Shown one piece after another: positions 57,101-64,000 of a stretch of DNA of 64,000 bases. A program made the translations under genes and the position numbers. Numbering within the stretch: position 1 is the stretch's first letter; every line of letters begins with the position of its first letter. Source of the DNA: Gorsachius magnificus (Eukaryota > Chordata > Aves > Pelecaniformes > Ardeidae); contig CM067086.1 in assembly GCA_034008185.1 (NCBI GenBank), positions 67,316,286 through 67,380,285 of the forward strand. The letters run 5' to 3'. The notes beneath the pieces are model-generated. The model did not search any database. It saw only the letters and a list, made by a program, of their open reading frames with translations, and was not told the origin of the DNA.

Positions 57101-60100
57101 AAGTCATTTCAGCAGCAAGACGGAGGCGTATGCGTGCGAGTTGTCTTTTGGGTCGCCTCCATGGGTGACCCCTTGGATTCATAGGGCTCCAGTTCAAATC
57201 TCTGCTGCTGTCAAATGCAGAGTGTGCGTGTGCACAGCTCTTGGATGGGCTGGCCGCCTTGCTGGCTGCGTGGCTGTCTAGCCTGGAGATAATACATCTC
57301 GATGAAGCTCAAAATACTGCTTAAAGAAAATAATTAAAGTTTGCTGTTATTCCTTTGGATAAACTATCTGCTGTCTAATGCAGTGGTATCATATGCTCGT
57401 GACCCCACAGATTCACATCCTTTCCCGACAATTTATTTTTAGAAAACACTTAAGTCACAATTTTTTTCTGAATCTGGCAGCTGCATAAGAAGATAATTTA
57501 ATTTTTTTTTAAAAAAAGAGCGAAAGTTAGTGGTAATGGTGTTGTCTTGCAAACATCAGAAGTGCTGACAGTCAGAGGGAGCTTACACGCCTGTACAGGT
57601 GTTCAGGAGAGCAGCTTTTGAAGGCTTTGGGCATCCTGCGGGTATCAGGAAAGCTGTAAAATATTCCTCCTGAAGCAGCGATCCCAAAGGCAAGAGGAGC
57701 CAGGGAGCGTGGGGACGGCGAGCCCGCTGCAGGCCCAGCATTCACGCTTGCTGGATTGCTGTGGCAAGGGGTTTGTACACACGTGGATAACAAATTCACA
57801 GTTCCTGTCTTTGGCTGAAGCTTGGCTCTGGCTTGACTGAGAGATTACTCTTTCTCTAATGAGCTACCACGTGCTGGTGTTTTCCTTCTCCACATGCTGA
57901 GGCTGTTGTTGGGGGGGATTTGTTTGGTCCAGGAAAACAGCCGCTTGGAAAACGAGCTATTGGAAACGGGAGAAAAACTGGCTGAGTATGAGAGTTTGGC
58001 AAGCAAACTGCAGAGGAACTTGGAAAACGTCCTGGCTGAGAAGGTAAATCCTCTTCTTCCCGCTACGCGTCCAGAATTAAATTGCTTTTCAGTTACTACG
58101 CTCGAGCTGCCAATTTACCTGAGAGCCGGAGGCTCTTGGGGTCCCTATCCAGATGTGACCATGGCACAGCCTACCCTACTGGACTTCCAGTTCAGAAAAT
58201 TAAAGATGCTCCACCTCAGCTGTAGTTTTATACTAATTAACAGCAGGGAGCCTTACACTGAAGCAATCATCCCACAGGTCTGCAGGTCTTGCCTAACCAA
58301 CCTGATTTCCTTCTATGACCAGGTGACCCGCCTGGTAGATGAGGGAAAGGCTGTGGATGTTATCTACCTGGACTTCAGCAAAGCCTTTGACACAGTCTCC
58401 CATAGCATTCTCCTGGAGAAGCTGGCAGTTCATGGCCTAGATGGGTGTACTCTTCACTGGGTTAAAAACTGGCTGGATGGCCAAGCCCAGAGAGTTGTGG
58501 TGAATGGAGTTAAATCCAGTTGGCGGCTGGTCACAAGCGGTGTCCCCCAGGGCTCAGTTCTAGGGCCAGTCTTGTTTAATATCTTTATCAATGACCTGGA
58601 TGAGGGGACTGAGTGTGCCCTCAGTAAATTTGCAGACAACACCAAACTGGGTGGGAGTGTTGATCTGCTGGAGGGGAGGAGGGCTCTGCAGAGGGACCTG
58701 GCCAGGCTGGATCCATGGGCCAAGGCCAATTGTATGAGGTTGAACAAGGCCAAGGGCCGGGTCCTGCACTTTGGTCACAACAACCCCATGCAACACTACA
58801 GGCGTGGGGCAGAGGGGCTGGAAAGCTGCCTGGTGGAAAAAGACCTGGGGGTACTGGTTGACAGCCGCCTGAATATGAGCCAGCAGTGTGCCCAGGTGGC
58901 CAAGAGGGCCAGCGGCATCCTGGCCTGTATCAGGAGTGGTGTGGCCAGCAGGAGCAGGGCAGTGACCGTGCCCCTGTACTCGGTGCTGGTGAGGCCGCAC
59001 CTCGAATACTGTGTTCAGTTTTGGGCCCCTCACTACAAGAAAGATGCTGCCTTGCTGGAACAGGTCCAGAGGAGAGCAACCAAGCTGGTGAGGGGTCTGG
59101 AGCACAAGGCTTACGAGGAGCGGCTGAGGGAACTGGGGGTGTTTAGTCTGGAGAAGAGGAGGCTGAGGGGAGCCCCCATCGCTCCCTACAACTGCCTGAC
59201 AGGAGGCTGTAGTGAGGTGGGGGTCGGCCTCTTCTCCCTGGTAACAGATGATAGGACGAGGAGGAATGGCTTGAAGCTGTGCCAGGGCAGGTTTAGGCTG
59301 GACATTAGGAAAAACTTCTTCACCGAGAGGGTTGTCAGGCTCTGGAATGGGCTGCCCAGGGAGGTGGTGGAGTCCTCATCCCTGGAGGTATTTAAAAGAA
59401 GGATAGATGAGGTGCTTAGGGACAGGGTTTAGTGGTGGGATGGCAGTGCTAGGTTAACGGTTGGACTCGATGATCTTAAAGGTCTTTTCCAACCGAGGTG
59501 ATTCTATGATTCTATGATTTTTTTTTTTTTTCCCCAGCACATAGTTTGGGATAGAGCCAATGTGCAGGTCCCTTCTAGAGAAGGTGACACACAGGGTGTT
59601 AGGTGTTACGTGGCATCTCGGCTAGACGTGGGTGAAAATCAAGGTGAAAAGCTGGTCGTGGTTGTATTACAATAGACTCATCGGAATACTGGCTTCTCCA
59701 AAGGCAATTCTGTGCGTGTGGATCTATAGACAAAAGCTCATATCCTGGGATTCTCACCCAGCATCTGTTTTCCAGACTTCTTTAAAGTTGGGATTATTTA
59801 TCAAACTGAGACGTGCGTACGCTAAGCTAGAAAGCTGTGCTTTGCAGTCAAAGTTAGCGTGAGAGCTATGGCGAGATAGCAGCTGGTATTTGTTGGGGAG
59901 GCAGCTCATTGTCCCCTCCCAGCAGGGAAGCAGAGCTTCTGTACTTAAAATAAGGAGAAAAAAAAAAAAAAATCCCAATAAACCCCGCCAAAAAAACCCC
60001 CCAAAACCAGAGGGGAGAGGGTGCAGGCTGCAGGGCTGCTTGCAAATGGCATCTGGGTTGTGATGAGGTGGGCTCTTTGGTGGAAGAGTAATGGGTCCCA

Positions 60101-63100
60101 TTCCTGCCGTTTCAGTTTGGTGACCTGGATCCCAGCAGCGCGGAGTTTTTCCTGCAGGAGGAGAGGCTGGCGCAGATGAGAAGCGAGTACGAGCGGCAAT
60201 GCAGAGTAAGTGGAGCCCGGAGCCGGAGACCCGGTGCCCGCCTGCCCATGTTCACTGGGAATGCCCTCACTGCAAACTATGCCCCAGCCGCTTTTTTGAT
60301 TTGGGAAATAAATTTTGCCCTGGTTTGAATTCAGAGTTTCGGGAACTAACAGCAGAAATAAGATGGGTCTGAGTTTTGGTGGCTCCCAAAACAGTAGTGT
60401 TCTCTTAAACTAAAGCCAAAAAATGTAAAGCTTGTCTTCTCTTCCCCAAATCCTGTACGGCTGAAATACTCCCTTAGGTGGGCCTGCAATATCTATTTCC
60501 ACATCGACTTTCTGATGACTTCTATGGTCATGAGCGTCCGGCTCATCTGTTCTGCATGGCCCTTTTTGGTCAGTAAAGGGCTGCCTTGGCACAAGGCTCT
60601 CGGATCTGAAACAGCACCATAGCTCTGCTAGGAAGCCGCAGTTCAAAAGCAAAGATTTTTCTAGAAACATTTGCTGAATTGATACTTCTTGATAATAAGT
60701 TGCTTGAATGTGCAATTGATTTTTTTTTTTTTTTTTGTTTTTTTTTTTTGTTGAGTATGGTCAGCTAAGAATCGGTATTCAGGCTTCACTTTCTCAACCA
60801 TTGAAACCTGCAGAATTGTGGGTTTACGCGTTCCGGGATTAATTTTCCCCAATAAACCCCGCTCATTGAGCTGAGCACATGGCATTTGGCACAAAGGCTT
60901 GGGATATTCCGCTGGCAAGCAGGCAGGAGCACCAGATGGTAAATGCAGTAATGAGGGGAATCTCTTTCCTAATTTGATCTTTTGCTTCTGATTTGATTTC
61001 TTTTTTTTTTTTTTTTCCCTCAAGTAGATGGTGTTCGAGGAGGTATTTCTCGACTGGTTTTTGAAAAAGTTCCTAAGCTGCTGTTTAAAAAAAGGTTGTA
61101 GGAAGAAGGAATAAAGTGGAAGGTCCTGGAGCATGATTATACTTTAGAGGCAGAATATCTACAGGCTCTCAGTCTGAAGAAGCTTCTGCTCTTTTTTTAG
61201 CAAGAAACGCGTCTGTACGCGCACAGTTTGGGACCTGGCGGAGGGCGTTGTTTTGCTGCTGGGAGGGTGGCTAACTGTGGCACGATGGCAGGATTATTGA
61301 CAAGCCTTGACCTACTGTAATTCCCTCCAAAATGTCCCCTCGTGGAAGTGTGGTGATGGACAGATGCTGGGATGCTTTTGCTCAGGCTTCTTTTTCCCCC
61401 CGCCCCTCAGGAGCTGCAGGACCAGATAGACGAGCTGCACTCGGAGCTGGAGGAGTACCGTGCCCAAGGCAAAGTGCTCAGGCCTTCGCTGAAAAATTCG
61501 CTCTCGGAAGAGTTTGACATCGATATGAAAAGCCATGGCAACAGCGGTATTGAGCCTGACCAAGGTAAAGCACGTCCCCTATATGACCAACTCCTGTGCT
61601 GTAGGTATTTACGATACCATCTTAGAGGCAATTAGATAAAAACCTGCCCCAACCTTCACAGTGAGACTGAAACGCCACCTCCGTTTTGCTATTTAACGTT
61701 AAGTGGCTGCTGTGCTATATTCAAAGCTGAAATTTATGTTTGCAGTTTCTTGTCCCTGTGTGTGATGGGAATTCCAGAGCTGCAAGTGGCTGCCTAAACA
61801 AATGTAAATTGATGAAATAATTCTGTTGAGAATGTATCTCTCTGGGCTTTGAGAATGTGTATATCCTTATTTTTAAAGGACTTGGTTCAGAAGACTGCAA
61901 CCCGTTAAATATGAGCATAGAGGCAGAAATGGCTATTGAACAAATGAAGGAGCAACATCACAGGGATCTACATCACCTCAAACAGGAGCTCGAAGACACG
62001 GTAAACTATTTTAACTTAAACCTTTCACAACTTTCCCAGCCTCTTCATACAAGTGGGACGGTCTTGGAGAAGGACTTCTTATTCCTGGTGAAATTATAAC
62101 CTTTCTGTGAACGTAAGCCTCTACTTTCCTCGCTCCTTCTGCGTGTTGCTGTGTGATGGAGAGGGCTGGACGAACGCCCCAGTAGGTCCTCACGCCGCCC
62201 ACCAGCGAGCGAGAGCCTTTCCGAGGCAGTATGGCATTTCCCGTCTTGAAAGCCTGCTGCATCTGAATTAGCCATTTCATTCCCACTGGCACGGGGTAAT
62301 TGCGGGTTAGAAAGGCTGCTGGCAGGAGTCTGCATTGCAAAATGCTCCACTTGTGCGGTCTGGTGGCGTTGGAGCGCAATCTGTGCTGTAGGAATATGGG
62401 AACTCTGCTGTTACGACACCCATGCTGCTGAAAACGGGCACCCAGCTCCCCATTTTCGGGGTGTCTGTCTTGCGCAGATTCATCTTGCCATGCGTGCAGA
62501 AATATCTCCGCTGGTTCTGCATGGAGAAAGCTCGGGTTGAGATGGGCTTAGGAGGCTGGGGCAGCTCTGCTCAGTGCCTGTCCAGCAGGCGAGGGCGAGC
62601 TTGGCTCAGCTTTGGGCACAGCATGGCACCTACCACCAGCCTACGCTGTCGTTGGGGTCAGGGTGTTCCTAAGCAAGGGAGACCTGCCCTGCTCAGCAGG
62701 AGAGGTGTGCTGGTGTAGAGATGGCCAGGCTGGTTCTGCAGGAGATAGAATCATAGAATCACAGAATCATTCCGGTTGGAAAAGCCCTTTAAGTTCATCA
62801 AGCCCAACCGTTCCCCTAACCCTGCCATCCCACCACTAAACCCTGGCCCAGTTGGTTCAGGACCAGAAGTCAGGAGGTCCTGTCGGGCTGCTTCTGCATC
62901 TGTCAGACCAGTGCCCACCTCCAGATGGGAGATGGTTATTTAATTATAATTATTACAGAACTATAATCTATTCATTTCATGTGTGGCCTAACACAGGTAC
63001 ACTGAGACTGCGTTGTGACGAAGCTGGGATGGGAGCGGGAAAAGGGGACTGATAAAATACTACCTTAAAATCATTACTTTCCCTTAAGGGTTATAAAAAA

Positions 63101-64000
63101 AAAAAAGCCTCATCTGCCTTTTAAGTTGGGGAAGGTTTTGAAAAAGTAATCAGTTAAAGAAAAAGAGAGTCCACTTGGAATTTTCAAAACCAGCTTAGGA
63201 CTTAAAAAGTTGTTAGTGGCTTCTCTTTTCCTTTTTCCACAAACTTGCCTAATGGAAAAGCAAGAATTTCACTGGCTTCTATGTAATCATCTTTATCCCA
63301 GTAAGAAATTAAGCTGAGCACTTTAGCATTCTTTGCAAGGGAAATCAATATAAGATGCTAATGTGTAAATCAAAATATTCTGTAGAATATATGAAAACAA
63401 ATCATAGAATCATTTGGTTGGGAAAGACTTTTAAGACCATCAAGTCCAACTGTATCTGTCCACTACTAAACCAGGCTTACAGAAATATTGAGGAAACGTC
63501 TCTGTAGAACATTCTGTAGAAAATGAACTGATCCAGTCTGGTTTTCCTTTTTGTAGGTGAGCCATTATGAAAAGCAGCTGGATGAGACAAAAATCCACTG
63601 TGAAAAGGAGCAAGAGGATCTGAGGAAGAAGTACTCAGAAGAGATGCATGTCATGGAAAAGCAAATAACTGGCTTAAAAATCAAATTGCAGAGCTGCAAG
63701 GGGAGGCGGCGCTGCTCAGAGAACAGCAAGAAAAGCTTGACTGTAGACATAACGATGAGAAAAACAAATTAAAAATCAGTTTTGATGAGGAAAAAGCCAA
63801 TTTGCAAGAACTGTTGAGGCAGGAGCACGAAGAAGACGTTAGAGCCAGACTGGAGCAGGTGAACAAGAAGTTTAGTCAAGAACGGGAAGAACTGTTCAAA
63901 ATGGTGTCTGGGTGGAGGAAAAGATGAGAGTTTTAGTGAGACCCTGCAGGAAGAGAAGGGGGAGCTGGAACGTGGCTTTCATGAGCAGCTAAAAAAGATG
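26994..64000 (+). CDS. NIN: Ninein (N-terminal 15 coding exons, 3'-partial)
   Basis: Large centrosomal protein of mother-centriole subdistal appendages that anchors microtubule minus ends. ATG at 26994 opens [20 protein letters not shown], close to the known ninein start; 21 bp of 5' UTR precede it in the same exon. Fourteen exons give 637 codons without a break: a canonical EF-hand ([12 protein letters not shown], residues about 21-32), degenerate EF-like motifs ([22 protein letters not shown]), then coiled coil from about residue 380. The fifteenth exon (from 63557) continues the coil but contains three -1 frame changes. The gene continues past the right edge. NIN is preferred over NINL from [28 protein letters not shown] and synteny. 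Confidence 0.95.
27675..27832 (+). mobile_element. CR1 LINE 3' fragment (different subfamily)
   Basis: Contains ggacaggttggagggggctg, gagcaacctgatctagtt and ggtcccttccaacccaaaac, then an attctatgattct tail. NIN intron. Confidence 0.85.
28799..28948. repeat. 150-bp direct repeat, left copy
   Basis: Begins gcccctgctttagcatcc; recurs at 29289-29438 with about 7 mismatches (about 95% identity), spacing 490 bp. The CR1 fragment and octamer array lie between the copies. Confidence 0.9.
28950..29085 (+). mobile_element. CR1 LINE 3' fragment leading into octamer array
   Basis: Contains catccctgggaacattccag, gagcaacctgatgtggttca and ggtcccttcccacccaaaac, directly followed by the octamer array at 29086. 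Confidence 0.85.
29086..29288. repeat. (ATTCTATG)n array, about 25 units
   Basis: Expanded form of the CR1 3' octamer; one short unit interrupts the array near 29140. Confidence 0.97.
29289..29438. repeat. 150-bp direct repeat, right copy
   Basis: Partner of 28799-28948; it starts at the last octamer of the array. Confidence 0.9.
29439..33838 (+). other. NIN: NIN intron, nothing further recognised
   Basis: No conserved exon or transposon end identified up to the pyrimidine tract before 33839. Confidence 0.4.
33839..33920 (+). CDS. NIN: NIN coding exon 2
   Basis: Long pyrimidine tract and ccccag acceptor, donor gtaaat. Encodes [20 protein letters not shown] and EKHFQEP. Confidence 0.95.
33921..39491 (+). 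other. NIN: NIN intron, nothing but a small duplication
   Basis: A 30-bp unit is tandemly duplicated near 36132-36195; several G- and T-rich runs; no exon recognised. Confidence 0.4.
39492..39692 (+). mobile_element. CR1 LINE 3' fragment
   Basis: About 200 bp from cttcttcaccgagagggttg to attctatgattc. Confidence 0.9.
39786..39886. repeat. A-rich low-complexity tract
   Basis: About 100 bp of A runs broken by single C residues. Bases 39887-41533 contain nothing else recognisable. Confidence 0.85.
41534..41703 (+). CDS. NIN: NIN coding exon 3
   Basis: Acceptor ttcacag, donor gtgagc. Encodes [20 protein letters not shown], then [20 protein letters not shown]; 56 whole codons. Confidence 0.95.
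42205..42355. repeat. 40-bp tandem repeat, 4 units
   Basis: Unit ccctgtctatgcttgctcaa continuing aaatcaagatatttctgctg, with tct(a/g)tgcttg at 42211, 42251, 42291 and 42331, exactly 40 bp apart; only a few substitutions. Confidence 0.93.
42802..43381 (-). mobile_element. Solo LTR of an avian endogenous retrovirus
   Basis: About 580 bp bounded by tgtgatggtttggcc and a ...cccaataca end; on the minus strand it opens TGTATTGGGTCAGG followed by GATAGAGTTAACTTTCTTC, the familiar start of common avian ERV LTRs. No gag, pol or env sequence lies beside it, so it is a recombined solo LTR. Target-site duplication not evident. It lies in a NIN intron, antisense to the gene. Confidence 0.65.
43906..44134 (+). 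mobile_element. CR1 LINE 3' fragment
   Basis: ccagggcaggtttaggttgg to gacgattctatgac; the same class as 1411. The gap from the LTR at 43382 to here holds nothing recognised. Confidence 0.9.
45497..46121 (+). mobile_element. CR1 LINE, 625-bp 3' fragment, decayed ORF2 end
   Basis: Starts in the ORF2 coding part (accatgagccagcagggtgc), has a poly-C interruption at about 45550 and runs to ggtcccttccaacccttgcc. The frame is broken. Confidence 0.88.
47838..48284 (+). mobile_element. CR1 LINE, 450-bp 3' fragment
   Basis: Homologous to 45650-46121 (ctggagcatctcccctacga, gaggtcccttccaacccctg) with an internal deletion near 48120. Confidence 0.88.
48671..49000. repeat. 165-bp tandem duplication
   Basis: Copies 48671-48835 and 48836-49000 share gctgcccgcgatgggggatg, tttgaggctcaaaacg and cccagcttgcaggttagctg, with about a dozen differences. 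NIN intron before the 40-bp exon. Confidence 0.9.
49403..49442 (+). CDS. NIN: NIN coding exon 4 (40-bp microexon)
   Basis: Acceptor ctccccag, donor gtaaga. Encodes [13 protein letters not shown], matching the ninein HWKTQRSEEYEAE block. Confidence 0.92.
51040..51230 (+). CDS. NIN: NIN coding exon 5
   Basis: Acceptor tttccag, donor gtgagc. Encodes [20 protein letters not shown], then [20 protein letters not shown] and [13 protein letters not shown], an EF-hand-like unit. Confidence 0.95.
52431..52577 (+). CDS. NIN: NIN coding exon 6
   Basis: Acceptor cttgcag, donor gtggga. Encodes [20 protein letters not shown], then [20 protein letters not shown] and QLKRHLSMQ. An Arg replaces the Gly of the P-loop-like GLFKNGKS of human ninein. 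Confidence 0.95.
53434..53601 (+). CDS. NIN: NIN coding exon 7
   Basis: 56 codons, acceptor cccggcag, donor gtaact. Encodes [20 protein letters not shown], then [15 protein letters not shown] at the end. Confidence 0.95.
54921..55057 (+). CDS. NIN: NIN coding exon 8
   Basis: Acceptor ttttgcag, donor gtaagt. Encodes [20 protein letters not shown], an EF-hand-like unit, followed by the start of the coiled coil. Confidence 0.95.
56498..56638 (+). CDS. NIN: NIN coding exon 9
   Basis: Acceptor accctag, donor gtacgg. Encodes [20 protein letters not shown], then [17 protein letters not shown]; coiled coil. Confidence 0.95.
56800..56974 (+). CDS. NIN: NIN coding exon 10
   Basis: Acceptor ctttgtag, donor gtaacg. 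Encodes [20 protein letters not shown], then [20 protein letters not shown]; highly charged coiled coil. Confidence 0.95.
57933..58043 (+). CDS. NIN: NIN coding exon 11
   Basis: Acceptor ggtccag, donor gtaaat. 37 codons: [20 protein letters not shown], then [13 protein letters not shown]. Its reading frame stays open through the donor and into the CR1 element in the following intron. Confidence 0.95.
58276..59518 (+). mobile_element. CR1 LINE with 3' half of reverse transcriptase ORF
   Basis: 5'-truncated CR1, about 1.24 kb. Intact frame to TAG at 59430-59432 with RT motif A ([15 protein letters not shown]), motif B ([20 protein letters not shown]) and motif C as FADN where active CR1 has FADD, then EKDLGVLVD and the C-terminal [15 protein letters not shown] block; 3' UTR ends attctatgattctatgatt. 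It lacks the endonuclease and the RT N-terminus, so it is not autonomous. Located in the NIN intron after coding exon 11, same strand. Confidence 0.95.
60116..60205 (+). CDS. NIN: NIN coding exon 12
   Basis: 30 codons, acceptor gtttcag, donor gtaagt. Encodes [20 protein letters not shown] and [10 protein letters not shown]. Confidence 0.95.
61411..61564 (+). CDS. NIN: NIN coding exon 13
   Basis: Acceptor cccctcag, donor gtaaag. Encodes [20 protein letters not shown], then [16 protein letters not shown]. Confidence 0.94.
61879..62000 (+). CDS. NIN: NIN coding exon 14
   Basis: Acceptor ttttaaag, donor gtaaac. Encodes [20 protein letters not shown], then [19 protein letters not shown]. Confidence 0.93.
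62745..62851 (-). mobile_element. CR1 LINE 3' tail
   Basis: atagaatcatagaatcacag, ggttggaaaagccctttaag, ccctgccatcccaccactaa: reverse-oriented CR1 end. Confidence 0.9.
63400..63478 (-). mobile_element. CR1 LINE 3' tail, short
   Basis: aatcatagaatcatttggtt followed by gggaaagacttttaagacca; lies about 80 bp before NIN coding exon 15. Confidence 0.85.
63557..64000 (+). CDS. NIN: NIN coding exon 15, with three -1 frame changes, runs off the window
   Basis: Acceptor ttttgtag. Starts [20 protein letters not shown] and continues ninein-like, but the frame changes near 63676-63680 (an A run), near 63897-63902 (another A run) and near 63936-63940. Between these points the shifted frames still read ninein-like coiled coil ([18 protein letters not shown], then VWVEEKMR, then [18 protein letters not shown]). 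Without correction the protein stops at 63770-63772. The three shifts sum to one codon, so the frame at the window edge equals the starting frame. Either assembly indels or a real lesion. Confidence 0.85.

Larger units (their letters stand above)
49443..57932 (+). other. NIN: NIN introns between exons 4 and 11, nothing recognised
   Basis: Intron portions (49443-51039, 51231-52430, 52578-53433, 53602-54920, 55058-56497, 56975-57932) hold T-rich tracts and a short G-rich direct repeat near 55134-55200, but no gene or transposon I can name. Confidence 0.4.
59519..63399 (+). other. NIN: NIN introns around exons 12-14
   Basis: Outside the exons: long poly-T tracts at about 60720 and 60998-61018 and a CR1 tail at 62745-62851; no other gene recognised. 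Confidence 0.45.

Overview
The window is avian (at least sauropsid) nuclear DNA. Genes are split into short exons with GT-AG introns, GC-rich CpG islands sit at gene starts, and the only common dispersed repeat is CR1, recognised by its 3' end and the ATTCTATG-type octamer tail. I found no bacterial operon, CRISPR array, tRNA or rRNA. Three protein-coding genes account for essentially all coding sequence: PYGL (+), ABHD12B (-) and NIN (+). This order and orientation match the human 14q22 block PYGL/ABHD12B/NIN, not its paralogous block PYGB/ABHD12/GINS1/NINL. Protein details agree, for example an SNE-bearing liver-type phosphorylase body and the ABHD12B-like AASHR and ATNAARKL stretches.

Region 1 to 9120: exons 3 to 20 of liver glycogen phosphorylase (740 residues, about residue 116 to the stop at 8902). 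Exons 1 and 2 lie upstream of the window. All 18 exons keep frame and have consensus splice sites. Its poly(A) signal at 9101 faces that of ABHD12B at 9515, so the two genes converge tail to tail about 400 bp apart.

Region 9500 to 15800: twelve exons of ABHD12B on the minus strand (328 codons plus a split codon) with a membrane segment, the GHSLG nucleophile elbow, the acid and the histidine. The first coding exon was not identified; a CpG-rich, GC-box-rich segment at about 15540-15830 is the likely promoter. Three minisatellites (45-46 bp, 31-37 bp C-rich, and 43 bp units) cluster on either side of it.

Region 20400 to 64000: ninein. A CpG island at 20400-20960 probably carries the non-coding first exon. 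The ATG is at 26994, and 15 coding exons follow to the right edge, where the gene continues. Its introns hold most of the repeats: many truncated CR1 copies, one solo endogenous-retrovirus LTR, a long octamer array inside a 490-bp duplication, and a 1.24-kb CR1 whose reverse-transcriptase frame is continuous with a NIN exon. The last exon in the window shows three successive -1 frame changes that together restore frame, which suggests either base-calling errors or a damaged exon.

The genes are neighbours by ancestry rather than a pathway: PYGL mobilises glycogen in the cytosol, ABHD12B is a predicted membrane serine hydrolase, and ninein anchors microtubules at the centrosome. I see no convincing new gene system. 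The notable items are transposon-gene interfaces, tandem repeats and the NIN exon defect.
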